A stretch of 64,000 nucleotides of DNA from Candidatus Rhodobacter oscarellae (GCF_001078595.1 NZ_LFTY01000002.1:517378-581377), one strand, 5' to 3'; positions 42,768-52,993 are shown, counted from the stretch's first letter. Numbers and translations are program-made. Notes: generated by a model not told the origin, from the sequence alone.

Positions 42768-44075
42768 CTAGGCCAACATCGCGACCGGGTTCTCAAGGTT
42801 CTCCTTGATCGCAGTCAGGAACTCGGCCCCAAGCGCGCCGTCGATGACCCGGTGGTCCACGCTGAGCGTCACGCTCATCACCGTGGCCACGGTCAGCTCG
42901 CCATCTTCGCCCACGACCGGCTTCTTGGCGCCCGCGCCGACCGCCAGGATCGAGCCATGCGGCGGGTTGATCACCGCGTCAAAATTCTCAATCCCGAACA
43001 TGCCGAGGTTGGAGATCGCAAAGCTGCCGCCCTGGTATTCATGCGGCGCAAGCTTGCGGTCGCGCGCCCGACCGGCGAGGTCCTTCATCTCCGCCGACAG
43101 CGCGGAGAGCGACTTCATATGCGCGTCCTTGAGCACGGGCGTGAACAGCCCGCCCTCGATGGCCACGGCCACGGCCACGTCCGAGGGCTTCAGCTGCAGC
43201 ATCCTGTCACCCGCCCAAACGGCGTTTGCCGCGGGCACCTGCTGCAGCGCAATCGCGCAGGCCTTGATGATGAAGTCGTTCACCGAGAGCTTCACGCCGC
43301 GCGCCTCAAGCTGCTTGTTGAGCTGGCCGCGGAACTTCAACAGCGCGTCCAGGTGGATGTCGCGGCGCAGGTAGAAATGCGGGATGGTCTGCTTGGCCTC
43401 GCCCAAGCGCGCGGCGATGGTCTTGCGCATCCCGTCGAGCTGGATCTCTTCAAAGTCGCGGTCGGCATACATCTTCAGCACAACATCCGTCGACGGCCCG
43501 GTGGGTGCGGCGGCAGGCGTAGGCGTGCTGGCCGCGGGGGCGGCGGCGGGCGCCGCTGCAGGCTGCGCGGTCGCGCTTTCCACGTCCGCCTTGACGATGC
43601 GTCCGCGCGGGCCAGAGCCCTTGATCTGCGCCAGATCCAAGCCCTTATCCGCCGCGATGCGCCGCGCCAAAGGCGAGGCGAAAATGCGGTTGCCATCGGC
43701 GGCGACCGGCGCCGCAGGGGCGGGTGCGGTTTGGGCGGGCGGCTCATCCGCCTTGGCGGGCGTTTTCGCCACATCTGCCGAGGAGGGCCCGGACGGGCTC
43801 GAGGAGGCGCTGGCCACATCATCAGCACTCTCGCCCTCTTCTCCGATCACGGCGATGGGGGTGTTCACCTTCACGCCCTCGCTGCCCTCGGGGATCAGGA
43901 TCTTGAGCACCACGCCCTCGTCCACGGCCTCGAACTCCATCGTGGCCTTGTCGGTCTCGATCTCGGCCATCAGGTCACCGCTTCCTACGGTGTCGCCCTC
44001 TTTGACGAGCCATTTCGCGAGCGTGCCTTCCTCCATTGTCGGAGAGAGCGCGGGCATCAGGATTTCCGTGGGCAT
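42768..44075 (-). CDS. pdhC: pyruvate dehydrogenase E2, dihydrolipoamide acetyltransferase
   Basis: E2 is the core of the PDH complex and transfers the acetyl group to CoA. The 435-residue protein has one lipoyl domain ([13 protein letters not shown], lipoyl Lys43) and an Ala/Pro linker. The peripheral subunit-binding domain ([34 protein letters not shown], about residues 131-164) and the catalytic acetyltransferase domain ending [16 protein letters not shown] (catalytic HRVIDG) complete it. It is last in the pdh operon. Confidence 0.95.
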   Translation of the reverse strand: MPTEILMPALSPTMEEGTLAKWLVKEGDTVGSGDLMAEIETDKATMEFEAVDEGVVLKILIPEGSEGVKVNTPIAVIGEEGESADDVASASSSPSGPSSADVAKTPAKADEPPAQTAPAPAAPVAADGNRIFASPLARRIAADKGLDLAQIKGSGPRGRIVKADVESATAQPAAAPAAAPAASTPTPAAAPTGPSTDVVLKMYADRDFEEIQLDGMRKTIAARLGEAKQTIPHFYLRRDIHLDALLKFRGQLNKQLEARGVKLSVNDFIIKACAIALQQVPAANAVWAGDRMLQLKPSDVAVAVAIEGGLFTPVLKDAHMKSLSALSAEMKDLAGRARDRKLAPHEYQGGSFAISNLGMFGIENFDAVINPPHGSILAVGAGAKKPVVGEDGELTVATVMSVTLSVDHRVIDGALGAEFLTAIKENLENPVAMLA

Positions 44076-44076
44076 C

Positions 44077-44337
44077 TTAGTGCTCCTCGATCAGCGTGAT
44101 TTCGTTGAACGGCGCCTTGGGGCGCCCCTGGCCGCGCGCGAGCATCGCGATGGCGGCCTCTATCTTGTCCTTGTTCCGGGCGATCCAGACATAGGCGTCC
44201 TGGTGGCTGGGGCGGCCGCCGATACCGAGGAAGGCCGGGGCGTGCCGTTCCGGCACCAGCCCCGTGACGTTGTGGCCGTCCACGTCGACGACCACTCGGT
44301 AGCATTCGGTCGCGATATCTCTGCCTTGGATCTCCAT
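44077..44337 (-). CDS. small conserved protein inside the pdh operon
   Basis: The 86-residue protein [20 protein letters not shown] then [21 protein letters not shown] is acidic and probably cytoplasmic, with mixed strands and one helix ([17 protein letters not shown]). Stop and start signals are within a few bases of pdhB and pdhC, so it is co-transcribed. I do not recall a function; a PDH assembly or regulatory role is inference from position only. Confidence 0.65.
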   Translation of the reverse strand: MEIQGRDIATECYRVVVDVDGHNVTGLVPERHAPAFLGIGGRPSHQDAYVWIARNKDKIEAAIAMLARGQGRPKAPFNEITLIEEH

Positions 44338-44344
44338 GGCGCCC

Positions 44345-45724
44345 TCAGCGATAGGTGACCTGTTTGACGGCGGCGATCACCTCGTCGGTGGTCACAAGCG
44401 CCAGCTTTTCCAGGTTTGCCGCGTAGGGCATGGGCACGTCCTTGCCGGTGCAGTTGATCACCGGGGCGTCCAGGTAGTCAAAGGCGTTCTCCATGATATA
44501 GGCCGACAGGTGGTTGCCGATGGAGCCCACGGGGAAGCCTTCCTCGATGGTCACGCAGCGGTTGGTCTTCATCACCGAGTTCAGGATCGTGCCGTAATCC
44601 AGCGGGCGCAGGGTGCGCAGGTCGATCACCTCCGCCGAGATGCCGTCCTCGGCCAGCCTGTCGGCGGCCTCAAGCGCGTATTGCATCCCGATGCCAAAAC
44701 TCACCAGGGTCACGTCCGAGCCCTCGCGCCAGATGCGCGCCTTGCCGAAGGGGATCGTGTAGTCGATCTGCGGCACGTCAAAGCTGCGCCCGTAAAGGAT
44801 CTCGTTCTCGAGGAAGATCACCGGGTTGGGGTCGCGGATCGCGGCCTTGAGCAGGCCCTTGGCGTCGGCGGCGGAGTAGGGCATCGCCACCTTCAGGCCG
44901 GGGATGGCCGAGTACCAGGCGGCGTAGTCCTGGCTGTGCTGCGCGCCCACCCGGGCGGCGGCGCCGTTGGGGCCGCGGAACACCATCGGCGCGCCCATCT
45001 GCCCGCCGGACATGTAAAGCGTCTTCGCCGCGGAGTTGATGATCTGGTCGATCGCCTGCATGGCGAAGTTGAAAGTCATGAACTCGACGATGGGCTTGAG
45101 CCCCGCGAAGGCCGCACCGGTGCCGATGCCCGCGAAACCATGCTCGGTGATCGGCGTGTCGATCACGCGCTTGTCGCCGAACTCGTCCAAGAGCCCCTGG
45201 GTGACCTTGTAGGCGCCCTGATACTCGGCGACCTCCTCGCCCATGACGAAGACATCCGCGTCGGCGCGCATCTCTTCGGCCATGGCGTCGCGCAGGGCCT
45301 CGCGCACGGTGGTGGGCTTCAGCGCGGCGTCGGCAGGGTAGTCTGGGGTGACGTCCACCGAGGGCACGGCGACCTGCGCCGGGGCGAGGGGGGCGGCCTC
45401 CTCGGCGGCCCCTTGCGGGGACACCTCCTCGGCCGCGGCGGCGACGGGCGCCGCCGGTTGCGCCACATCACCAGCGCTTTCGCCTTCCTCGCCGATCACC
45501 GCGATGGGGGTGTTCACCTTCACGCCCTCGCTGCCCTCGGGCACTAGGATCTTGAGCAGGATGCCTTCGTCCACGGCCTCGAACTCCATCGTGGCCTTGT
45601 CGGTTTCAATCTCTGCGATGATGTCGCCGGAGTTGACGCTGTCGCCCTCTTTGGCGACCCATTTCGCGAGCGTGCCCTCCTCCATCGTGGGGGACAGCGC
45701 GGGCATCAAGAGTTCGGTTGCCAT
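44345..45724 (-). CDS. pdhB: pyruvate dehydrogenase E1 beta subunit with lipoyl domain
   Basis: E1 beta pairs with PdhA in decarboxylating pyruvate. The 459-residue protein carries an extra N-terminal lipoyl domain ([13 protein letters not shown], Lys43) and an Ala/Pro linker up to about residue 130. The transketolase-like core includes [30 protein letters not shown] and [32 protein letters not shown]1 beta with its own lipoyl domain is characteristic of alphaproteobacteria. The ATG touches the pdhA stop. Confidence 0.95.
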   Translation of the reverse strand: MATELLMPALSPTMEEGTLAKWVAKEGDSVNSGDIIAEIETDKATMEFEAVDEGILLKILVPEGSEGVKVNTPIAVIGEEGESAGDVAQPAAPVAAAAEEVSPQGAAEEAAPLAPAQVAVPSVDVTPDYPADAALKPTTVREALRDAMAEEMRADADVFVMGEEVAEYQGAYKVTQGLLDEFGDKRVIDTPITEHGFAGIGTGAAFAGLKPIVEFMTFNFAMQAIDQIINSAAKTLYMSGGQMGAPMVFRGPNGAAARVGAQHSQDYAAWYSAIPGLKVAMPYSAADAKGLLKAAIRDPNPVIFLENEILYGRSFDVPQIDYTIPFGKARIWREGSDVTLVSFGIGMQYALEAADRLAEDGISAEVIDLRTLRPLDYGTILNSVMKTNRCVTIEEGFPVGSIGNHLSAYIMENAFDYLDAPVINCTGKDVPMPYAANLEKLALVTTDEVIAAVKQVTYR

Positions 45725-46722
45725 TACACAGCCTCCGCGTAGATATCGGTGTAGAGCTCGTCCAGCGCGGGCTCGGGGCTTTCCTTGGAGAACTCCGCCG
45801 CCTCGTTAACGACGGCCTTGATGTCCTTGTCGATGGCCTTGAGGTCGTCCTCGGTGGCGTGGTTGCCGGTCAGCAGCATCTGGCGCACGCCCTCGATCGG
45901 GTCGCGCTCTTCGCGCATTTTCTGCACCTCCTCGCGGGTGCGGTACTTGGCCGGGTCGGACATCGAGTGGCCGCGGTAGCGGTAGGTCATGACCTCTAGG
46001 ATATACGGCCCCTTGCCGGCGCGGCAATGCGCGGTGGCTTTCTCACCGGCGGCCTTGACGGCCAGCACGTCCATGCCGTCGACGCTTTCGCCGGGGATGC
46101 CGAAGGCCTCGCCGCGGGTGTAGATCGCGGGCGAGGAGGTCGAGCGCTTCTGCGCGGTGCCCATGGCGTATTGGTTGTTTTCGATCACGAAGACCACCGG
46201 CAGCTTCCACAGCGCGGCCATGTTGAAGGTCTCGTAGACCTGGCCCTGGTTGGCCGAGCCGTCGCCGAAATAGGTGAAGCTAACATTGTCGTTGCCGCGG
46301 TACTTGTTGGCGAAGGCCAGCCCTGCGCCCAGGGGCACCTGCGCGCCGACGATCCCGTGCCCGCCATAGAACTCCTTTTCCTTGGAGAACATGTGCATCG
46401 AGCCGCCCTTGCCCTTGGAATAGCCGCCCTCGCGCCCGGTCAGCTCGGCCATCACGCCGTTGGGATCCATGCCGCAGGCAAGCATGTGCCCGTGGTCGCG
46501 GTAAGAGGTGATGCGCTGATCGCCCTCCTGTGACGTGGCCTCGAGCCCCACCACAACGGCCTCTTGCCCGATATAAAGGTGGCAGAAGCCGCCGATCAGG
46601 CCCATGCCATAGAGCTGGCCGGCTTTTTCTTCGAAGCGGCGTATCAAGAGCATCTCTCGGTAATACCCGAGCAGCTCGTCCTTTGACACGTTGGGGGATT
46701 TTGCGGGCTTTTTGGCGGCCAT
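45724..46722 (-). CDS. pdhA: pyruvate dehydrogenase E1 alpha subunit
   Basis: PdhA binds thiamine diphosphate. The 332-residue product has the TPP motif [21 protein letters not shown] and [14 protein letters not shown], and the phosphorylation-loop region [21 protein letters not shown]. The ATG at 46722 is preferred because GGAGGAG lies nine bases upstream; a further ATG at 46749 has no ribosome site. It is the first gene of pdhA-pdhB-small ORF-pdhC, and a 20-bp palindrome lies just before it. Confidence 0.95.
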   Translation of the reverse strand: MAAKKPAKSPNVSKDELLGYYREMLLIRRFEEKAGQLYGMGLIGGFCHLYIGQEAVVVGLEATSQEGDQRITSYRDHGHMLACGMDPNGVMAELTGREGGYSKGKGGSMHMFSKEKEFYGGHGIVGAQVPLGAGLAFANKYRGNDNVSFTYFGDGSANQGQVYETFNMAALWKLPVVFVIENNQYAMGTAQKRSTSSPAIYTRGEAFGIPGESVDGMDVLAVKAAGEKATAHCRAGKGPYILEVMTYRYRGHSMSDPAKYRTREEVQKMREERDPIEGVRQMLLTGNHATEDDLKAIDKDIKAVVNEAAEFSKESPEPALDELYTDIYAEAV

Positions 46723-46753
46723 CTGGGGCATCTCCTCCTGCTGTCCCATGAAA

Positions 46754-46773
46754 GTAGTTTAATGTTAAACTAC
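46754..46773 (-). promoter_or_regulatory. palindromic operator upstream of pdhA
   Basis: GTAGTTTAA and TTAAACTAC are perfectly complementary around TG. The site lies 32 bases upstream of the pdhA start codon and is AT-rich in an otherwise GC-rich region, so it is a likely regulator-binding site for the pdh operon. Confidence 0.6.
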
Positions 46774-46902
46774 CTAATAGCGCAGTATGGCCGGCAAAGC
46801 GATAAAATTTTGGTTAAGATCGCGCCTAGCAGCTATGCAACTGGCGAATATCAAGCGCCGCGCCCGCGTGGCACGCCTGCGCCACGCGCCAGATCGCCAG
46901 GC

Positions 46903-47385
46903 TTATGCCTTTGATGCAGAGATGAAATCCGCCGCCTGCGCCCCTGAAAGCCGCATTAGCTCGACGGGTGAAATCGGGAAGATATGCCTTGGCGTGCCCG
47001 CCGCCGCATAGACCGTGGCGAACTCGGAAAGGCGCGCGTCCCAGAAGGCGCGGATGGGGTTTAGGTGCCCAATCGGGGCCACGCCCCCAATGGCAAAGCC
47101 GGTTTGGGTGCGAATCAATCCCGCATCCGCCTTGCCCAGCGGCTCGCCCGCCGCGGCGCTGGCCTTGGCGGCGTCCACCTGGTTACCGCCGGCGGTGACA
47201 AAGAGGATCGCCTGGCCGCTCTCCAGCCCAGCAAAGATGATCGACTTGGCGATCTGGTCGATCTCGCAGCCCGCGGCCGCGGCGGCATCGGCGGCGGTGC
47301 GGGTGCCATCGGCCATCTCGACGATCTCGGCCGCGACACCGGCGGTCTCTAGCGCGGCGCGCACACGTTTCAGACTTTTGCTCAT
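46903..47385 (-). CDS. YbaK/ProX-type aminoacyl-tRNA deacylase family protein
   Basis: The 160-residue protein has the YbaK fold: VAAEIVEMADGTRTAADAAAAAGCEIDQIAKSIIF with the conserved Lys, LFVTAGGNQVDAAKASAAAG, and TGFAIGGVAPIGHLNPIRAFWD, the GGVxPxG motif. Such enzymes hydrolyse mischarged tRNAs such as Cys-tRNA(Pro). The ATG at 47385 gives the usual length. Single gene, divergent from glnE. Confidence 0.85.
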   Translation of the reverse strand: MSKSLKRVRAALETAGVAAEIVEMADGTRTAADAAAAAGCEIDQIAKSIIFAGLESGQAILFVTAGGNQVDAAKASAAAGEPLGKADAGLIRTQTGFAIGGVAPIGHLNPIRAFWDARLSEFATVYAAAGTPRHIFPISPVELMRLSGAQAADFISASKA

Positions 47386-47463
47386 GGCGCCAGATCTGCG
47401 GCAATCATCGCGCGACCGCAAGCCCCCTTGACCGCGCCCATCGCGACCCGCAACGCTGTGGCC

Positions 47464-50244
47464 ATGAGTTTTGCCGCCCGTATGACCCGCAGCCCCGAGC
47501 CCTATGACGCCGAGCTAGGGCAAAGCACCGCCGCCCGTTTCGCCGACCAGCCCGCTGAACTGCGGGGGCTGATCGCCGGGACCGCCGGGTGCAGCCCCTA
47601 TCTGAAGGGGCTGATCGAGCGGAACGCGGACTGGCTGGAGGCGGCGCTCGACAGCGGTCCCGAGGCGGCGTTCGAGGCCGTCCTGGCCGGGCTGGATGAG
47701 GTCGCGCCCGAGGCCATGGAGCAAGGGCTGCGGCAGGCAAAGGCGCGCTCGGCATTGCTGATCGCCCTGGCGGATTTGGCGGGGATCTGGTCGCTGGAGC
47801 AGTGCACCGGCGCGCTCTCGCGGCTGGCGGACCACTGCGTGGCGCGCGCGCTGGAGACCACCGTGGCGGCCGAGATCCGAAAGCGGGCACTGCCGGAGAC
47901 TGACCGCCCTGCAGGCGGCGCGGTGGCGCTGGCGATGGGCAAGATGGGGGCGGGTGAGCTGAATTACTCGTCCGACATCGACCTGATCATGCTGTTTGAC
48001 GGCGATCTTTACCGCGACAGCTACGAGGAGGCCCGCGCGGCCCTGGTCCGGGCGACGCGGCGCATGGCGCGGATGCTCTCGGCGATCACCCAGGACGGCT
48101 ATGTCTTCCGCACTGATCTGCGCCTGCGGCCCGACGCGGCGGTGACGCCGGTCTGCCTGTCGATGGACGCCGCGGAGGCCTATTACGAGAGCGTGGGGCG
48201 CACCTGGGAGCGCGCGGCCTATATCAAGGCGCGGGCCGCGGCGGGCGATGTCGCGGGCGGCGAAACCTTCCTGAAACGGCTCACCCCCTTCATCTGGCGC
48301 AAGCATCTGGACTTTGCGGCGATCCAGGACGCCCATGACATGCGGCTCAAGATCCGGGCGCATAAGGGGCTCTTCGGGCCGATCAAGCTGCCGGGCCATG
48401 ACATGAAGCTGGGGCGCGGCGGGATCCGTGAGATCGAGTTCTTCACTCAGACGCGGCAGCTGATTGCGGGCGGGCGCGATCCGGCGCTGCGCGTGCGCGG
48501 CACCGTGGCGGGGTTGGCGGTGCTGGCCGAGCGCGGCTGGATCGACGCGGGCTTGTCAACGCAGCTGACGGCGGCCTACCGGGCGCATCGCGAGGTCGAG
48601 CACCGTTTGCAGATGACCGCCGACGCGCAGACCCATGCCTTGCCGGGGGACGCCAAGGGCTTTGACCGGCTGGCGGCGTTCATGGGCGAGGGCGCCGATA
48701 CGCTGAGGCGGGACTTGGTGGAGCGGTTGGAGATGGTGCATGCGCAGACCGAGGGGTTCTTTGCGCCGGGCCAGCCCGGGCCGCAGGGGCAGGGGGCGGC
48801 TACAGACGTGCCGGATGCCGCGCAAAGCGTGGTCGAGCGCTGGTACAGCTACCCGGCGCTGCGCTCGGCCCGGGCGGTGGAGATCTTTGAGCGGCTAAAG
48901 CCCGACCTGCTGGCCCGGCTGACACATGGCGGCGGCTCGGATGCGCTGGAGCATTTCGACCTGTTCCTGGCCGGTTTGCCCGCGGGCGTGCAGGTCTTCT
49001 CGCTCTTCGAGGCGAACCCGCAGCTTATCGACCTGATCGCGGATATCGTCACCACCGCGCCCGCGCTGGCGCGCTATCTGGGGCGCAACGCGCAGGTCTT
49101 TGACGCGGTGATCGGGGGCGATTTCTTTGCGCCCTGGCCCGGGGTTTCGGGTCTATTGGAGGATCTTGTCGCGCGGCTGCAGGACGGCGATTACGAACGC
49201 CAGCTGGACGCCGCGCGGCGCTGGCACAAGGAGTGGCACTTCCGCGTCGGCGTGCATCACCTGCGCGGGGTCGCGGATGCGCGCCAGACCGGGCAGCACT
49301 ATGCCGAGCTGGCCCAGGCGGTGCTGCGCGCGCTCTGGCCGGTGGTGGTGGCAGAGTTCGCCCGCAAGCACGGGTCCCCGCCCGGCGCGGGCGCTGTCGT
49401 GCTGGGCATGGGGTCGCTGGGCGCGGCCCAGCTTGCTGCGACCTCTGATCTGGACCTGATCGTGATCTACGATGCGGCGGGGGTTGAGGCCTCTGACGGG
49501 CCGCGCAGCCTGGCCGCGCGGGCCTATTACGCCCGGCTGACCCAGGCCTTCGTCACGGCGCTTTCGGCGCAGACCGCCGAGGGCGCGCTATATGAGGTGG
49601 ACATGCGGCTGCGCCCCTCGGGGCGGCAGGGGCCCGTGGCCACGGCGGTCACCGCATTCGAGAGCTATCAGCGCGACGAGGCCTGGACCTGGGAGCATCT
49701 GGCGCTGACGCGCGCCCGCGCGGTTGCGGGATCCGAGGCGCTTGGCGCGCGGGTTGAGGCCTTCCGCCGCGGGCTTTTGGCGGCGCCGCGCAAGCCTGCG
49801 AAGATCTGCGCGGATGTTGCCGAGATGCGCGGGCGGCTCGCCGAGGCGACGGGAGCGTCTGGTGCCTGGGAGGTCAAGCGCGGCGCCGGGCGATTGCAGG
49901 ATATCGAGCTCTTGGGGCAAGCGGCCGCGCTCTTGGCGGGGGACCCGGCGCGGACCACGGCACAGCAGTTGGCGCTGCTGGAACGGTTGGGCTGGGCCTC
50001 GCCGGCGGAGGTGGCCGAGCTGCGCGCCAGCCATGGCTGGCTTTGGGCCTTGCAGGCGGCAGGTCGCCTTTTGACCGGCGATGCGCCGGATTTAGACGCG
50101 CTTGGCGATCAGGGACGGGGTTTTGTGCTGGCACAGGCCGCGTGGGAGGACGCCCCCGCGCTGCAAGGAGAAATCGCCCGCGTGGCCGATCGCCTGGCGG
50201 CGTTGGTCACACGCAGCCTTGAGCATCCGCCTAAGGCGGGTTAA
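47464..50244 (+). CDS. glnE: bifunctional glutamine synthetase adenylyltransferase/deadenylase
   Basis: GlnE adenylylates and de-adenylylates glutamine synthetase in response to nitrogen state. The 926-residue protein has two nucleotidyltransferase domains: MGKMGAGELNYSSDIDLIMLFD (removase half, about residues 158-179) and GMGSLGAAQLAATSDLDLIVIYD (transferase half, about 648-670), each with the G-S-x(2)-D-x-D-type metal site and a following GlnD_UR/UTase-like helical region. The ATG at 47464 was chosen over a TTG at 47428. Confidence 0.95.
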   Translation: MSFAARMTRSPEPYDAELGQSTAARFADQPAELRGLIAGTAGCSPYLKGLIERNADWLEAALDSGPEAAFEAVLAGLDEVAPEAMEQGLRQAKARSALLIALADLAGIWSLEQCTGALSRLADHCVARALETTVAAEIRKRALPETDRPAGGAVALAMGKMGAGELNYSSDIDLIMLFDGDLYRDSYEEARAALVRATRRMARMLSAITQDGYVFRTDLRLRPDAAVTPVCLSMDAAEAYYESVGRTWERAAYIKARAAAGDVAGGETFLKRLTPFIWRKHLDFAAIQDAHDMRLKIRAHKGLFGPIKLPGHDMKLGRGGIREIEFFTQTRQLIAGGRDPALRVRGTVAGLAVLAERGWIDAGLSTQLTAAYRAHREVEHRLQMTADAQTHALPGDAKGFDRLAAFMGEGADTLRRDLVERLEMVHAQTEGFFAPGQPGPQGQGAATDVPDAAQSVVERWYSYPALRSARAVEIFERLKPDLLARLTHGGGSDALEHFDLFLAGLPAGVQVFSLFEANPQLIDLIADIVTTAPALARYLGRNAQVFDAVIGGDFFAPWPGVSGLLEDLVARLQDGDYERQLDAARRWHKEWHFRVGVHHLRGVADARQTGQHYAELAQAVLRALWPVVVAEFARKHGSPPGAGAVVLGMGSLGAAQLAATSDLDLIVIYDAAGVEASDGPRSLAARAYYARLTQAFVTALSAQTAEGALYEVDMRLRPSGRQGPVATAVTAFESYQRDEAWTWEHLALTRARAVAGSEALGARVEAFRRGLLAAPRKPAKICADVAEMRGRLAEATGASGAWEVKRGAGRLQDIELLGQAAALLAGDPARTTAQQLALLERLGWASPAEVAELRASHGWLWALQAAGRLLTGDAPDLDALGDQGRGFVLAQAAWEDAPALQGEIARVADRLAALVTRSLEHPPKAG

Positions 50245-50274
50245 CGCGCCGCCGGAGGCAGGGAGAAGAGGCAA

Positions 50275-50541
50275 ATGGAACTCGACCGCATCGACAAGAC
50301 GCAGCTCATCAAAGAGAGCTATCGGATCGAGGGCATCTCGGCCGAGGAATGCCGCACGATCTTTGTCGACTGGGCGCTGAAACTGCCCGCCGACATCGTG
50401 CCTCAGGAAGCCATTGCGGTGCTCTACGAGGCCTATGCCGCTGCCGCGCCGGACCATCCGATGAGCCAGGTGCTTAAAGACGGCATGGTGGCCCCGACGG
50501 CGCCCAAGCGCCGCGGCGGGCGGCGCGGGCGCGTGAACTAG
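50275..50541 (+). CDS. conserved small protein after glnE, unknown
   Basis: The 88-residue protein MELDRIDKTQLIKESYRIEG then ISAEECRTIFVDWALKLP is mostly helical with a strongly basic tail (APKRRGGRRGRVN) that could bind nucleic acid. GGGAGAAGAGG precedes the ATG, and it lies 30 bases after glnE, so it is probably co-transcribed. I do not know its role. Confidence 0.65.
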   Translation: MELDRIDKTQLIKESYRIEGISAEECRTIFVDWALKLPADIVPQEAIAVLYEAYAAAAPDHPMSQVLKDGMVAPTAPKRRGGRRGRVN

Positions 50542-50658
50542 GACTTGCTGACGAAATACGGCGCAGAATTGTGCCCCTGCACCAGCGCGCTTGACATAAT
50601 GTCGCACCCTGGGCGAGGCTGACCCTTATGGGGTTCATGATTGTTTTGGAGGCAAGCC

Positions 50659-51093
50659 ATGCTCGTGCATCAAATTCTAAAGGGTAAACCCGACGATGGG
50701 GTTGTCACAATCTCGCCTAGCATGAAGGTCCAGGAAGCCGCTGAGCTTTTGTCGAGCCGCAAGATCGGCGCCGTGATCGTCTCGGAGGACGGCAAGATGG
50801 CGCTGGGGATCCTGTCAGAGCGCGACATCGTGCGCGAGCTGGGGCGGCGCGGCACGGCCTGCCTCCGCGACGAGGTCTCGGACATGATGACCACAGAGCT
50901 GGTGTTCTGCGCCCGCGACGACACCGCGGACGCCGTGATGAGCAAGATGACCGAGGGGCGGTTCCGCCATATGCCGGTGCAGGAGGCCGGGCTGATGATC
51001 GGCCTGATCTCTATCGGGGACGTGGTCAAGGCGCGGCTCAGCGAGCTGTCGATGGAGAAGGACGCGCTGCAGGGCATGATCATGGGGCATTAG
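50659..51093 (+). CDS. two-CBS-domain protein
   Basis: The 144-residue protein is a CBS pair: VVTISPSMKVQEAAELLSSRKIGAVIVSEDGKMALGILSERDIVRELGRRG and CARDDTADAVMSKMTEGRFRHMPVQEAGLMIGLISIGDVVKARLSELSMEK. Such stand-alone Bateman modules bind adenine nucleotides and sense energy state. GGAGG lies before the ATG at 50659. Its partner is unknown. Confidence 0.88.
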   Translation: MLVHQILKGKPDDGVVTISPSMKVQEAAELLSSRKIGAVIVSEDGKMALGILSERDIVRELGRRGTACLRDEVSDMMTTELVFCARDDTADAVMSKMTEGRFRHMPVQEAGLMIGLISIGDVVKARLSELSMEKDALQGMIMGH

Positions 51094-51342
51094 CTTTTGC
51101 TCGGCGGCAGGTGATCCAAATGGGTGCTTCCGCACGCTCTTTTTTAAGTTGGGCTTGCGGCGACGCCCAACGGCATCGTCATGCCCGCCTTGCGGTGGCG
51201 CAGCCCGTATTTTTGGCCAAGAAGAACCAGGGACCTTTGGCAAAAGCGACGCGCGGTTCTGCGCGGACCGGTCAGATCGCCGCGGGGTCTTGCATCCTGC
51301 CGCGCAATATTGTTGCGTGCACCCAGACAAGGAGGACCGCCC

Positions 51343-51828
51343 ATGCGCACCGGGCTATACGCTGGCACGTTCGATCCCATCACCCTGGGGCATCTCGACA
51401 TCATCAGCCGGGGCTGCCTGCTGGTCGACCGCCTGGTAATCGGCGTGGCCATCAACCGCGACAAGGGGCCGTTGTTTGACCTCGACGAGCGCGTCGCCAT
51501 GGTCGAGGCCGAATGCGCCAAGCTGGAGGTGCCCGCTGAGATCGTCGTGCACCCGTTCGAGAACCTGCTGATCGATTGCGCCCGCGATGTGGGCGCCAGC
51601 GTGATCGTGCGCGGGCTGCGCGCGGTTGCCGATTTTGAGTACGAGTTCCAGATGGTCGGCATGAACCGCGCCATGGATGCCAGCATCGAGACCGTGTTCC
51701 TGATGGCGGAGGCCAAATATCAGGCCATCGCCTCTAAGCTGGTCAAGGAGATCGCACGGTTGGATGGCGACGTGACAAAATTCGTCACCCCGGGCGTGAA
51801 CAGCGCGTTGATGGGCAAGCTGAGCTAG
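51343..51828 (+). CDS. coaD: phosphopantetheine adenylyltransferase
   Basis: CoaD makes dephospho-CoA from 4'-phosphopantetheine and ATP. The 161-residue product starts MRTGLYAGTFDPITLGHLDII (TxGH motif, His17) and has NLLIDCARDVGASVIVRGLRAVADFEYEFQM and the ISSKLVKEIA-like ASKLVKEIARLDGDVTKFV motif. AAGGAGGA precedes the ATG. The frame upstream of 51343 is not part of the protein. Confidence 0.95.
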   Translation: MRTGLYAGTFDPITLGHLDIISRGCLLVDRLVIGVAINRDKGPLFDLDERVAMVEAECAKLEVPAEIVVHPFENLLIDCARDVGASVIVRGLRAVADFEYEFQMVGMNRAMDASIETVFLMAEAKYQAIASKLVKEIARLDGDVTKFVTPGVNSALMGKLS

Positions 51829-52611
51829 GTGGCCATGGCCGCGCTGAAGGGCATAGTGCTGGCGGCGCTGGGGCTCTACATGGCCTATGCCGCGCTGATG
51901 ATCTGGCTGCATCCGCGGTTCATTTACCCCTTCTCGCAGCAGCCCTTTGCGCATGCCGGCTATACGCGCCATGACCTTTCGGACGGGCCGGTGGTTTACG
52001 CCCATGACGCCGGGACCGGCGCGCCGCTGGTGGTCTACATCATGGGCAATGCCGGGTCGCTGGAACTGTTCGTGGCGATGCTCGACCATCACCGCGCGGC
52101 GGGGCGCAGCGTTGTGGCGATGGGCTTTCGCGGCGGCGGCGGGCTGCCGGGCGCGCCCTCTGAGCCCGTACTGAAGGCGGATGCGCTGGCGGCGTTCGAT
52201 GCCGCCCCTGGGCTGGTGGCCGATCCCGGCGCGGTGATCGTGCAGGGCTATTCGCTGGGCACCGGGCTGGCGCTGCATGTGGCCGCGCGGCGCGCGGTCG
52301 ATGGCCTGATCCTGTCCGCCCCCTACGCCAAGCTGTGCCGTTTGATGGCGCAGGCCAGCTATCTGCCCGCCTGTCTGCTGCCGGGGGTGCAGAAGTGGAA
52401 CAGCCAGGAGGATGCGCAAAACATCCGAGCGCCGTCACTGGTGCTGCATGGCGGTGCTGATCGCCTTATTCCGACTGCCGAAGGGGAGCTCTTGGCCTCT
52501 TTCCTGCCAAGCCAAAGCCGCTTTGTGAGAATCGATGGCGCGGGTCACACCGACCTGATGCGCTTTCCCAGCTATCTAGTCGAAATAGATGAATTCGCCG
52601 AAGGTCTATAA
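51829..52611 (+). CDS. membrane-anchored alpha/beta hydrolase
   Basis: The 260-residue protein has one N-terminal membrane segment (KGIVLAALGLYMAYAALMIW) and a hydrolase fold: VVYIMGNAGSLELF, VIVQGYSLGTGLAL with the nucleophile Ser in GYSLG, VLHGGADRLIP with the acid, and IDGAGHTDLM with the catalytic His. It begins right at the coaD stop (GTG 51829, or ATG 51835), so it is in the coaD transcript. The substrate is unknown; family members include BEM46-like hydrolases. Confidence 0.8.
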   Translation: MAMAALKGIVLAALGLYMAYAALMIWLHPRFIYPFSQQPFAHAGYTRHDLSDGPVVYAHDAGTGAPLVVYIMGNAGSLELFVAMLDHHRAAGRSVVAMGFRGGGGLPGAPSEPVLKADALAAFDAAPGLVADPGAVIVQGYSLGTGLALHVAARRAVDGLILSAPYAKLCRLMAQASYLPACLLPGVQKWNSQEDAQNIRAPSLVLHGGADRLIPTAEGELLASFLPSQSRFVRIDGAGHTDLMRFPSYLVEIDEFAEGL

Positions 52612-52705
52612 CGCTTTGCCTCCATTTGGGTTAGAATGCTTAGCACCGCGCCAAGATTATCTGTTCCTAGCGGAAAAAATTGTCACCTGATCGGGAGAGA
52701 ATTTT

Positions 52706-52993
52706 ATGCAGTTCAAAGCAATTTTCGTCGCCGCACTCATATCAGCGTCCCCGGCTTGGGCGACCTTCTATTGCCAGGTGAAAGAGGGCGGGACGGAGCT
52801 CATGGAAGAGCCATCGGCCATGTCCGAGGCGCTGCTCGCGCTGCCATGTGGCACAGTGGTCTCTCTGTTTGACGAGGATGGCGACACGAAGGGGGCCTGG
52901 GTCCGGGTCGCCTTTGATAATATCGACGCAGGAAGATGGGGCGCCGGTCTAGAAGGGTGGGTGCTTAGAGACAGATTGGAGATCTGCGGCTGA
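52706..52993 (+). CDS. secreted SH3-like domain protein
   Basis: The 95-residue protein has a signal peptide (AIFVAALISASPAWA) and a short SH3b-like domain with two Cys (FYCQVK, LPCGTV, and a final EICG). The pattern GTVVSLFDEDGDTKGAWVRVAF then GLEGWVLRDRLEI is typical of bacterial SH3 domains that bind envelope polymers. GGGAGAG lies before the ATG. Confidence 0.7.
   Translation: MQFKAIFVAALISASPAWATFYCQVKEGGTELMEEPSAMSEALLALPCGTVVSLFDEDGDTKGAWVRVAFDNIDAGRWGAGLEGWVLRDRLEICG

Noticed and set aside
42759-44099. 446-codon plus-strand frame opposite pdhC
   Set aside because: Antisense shadow of an unmistakable E2 gene.
46787-47011. 74-codon plus-strand frame between pdhA and the YbaK-like gene
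   Set aside because: Basic N-terminus looked promising, but the second half is antisense to the YbaK-like gene and there is no clear ribosome site.
50591-50619. TTGACA-containing promoter before the CBS gene
   Set aside because: The -35 is perfect but no acceptable -10 follows at 16-18 bases.
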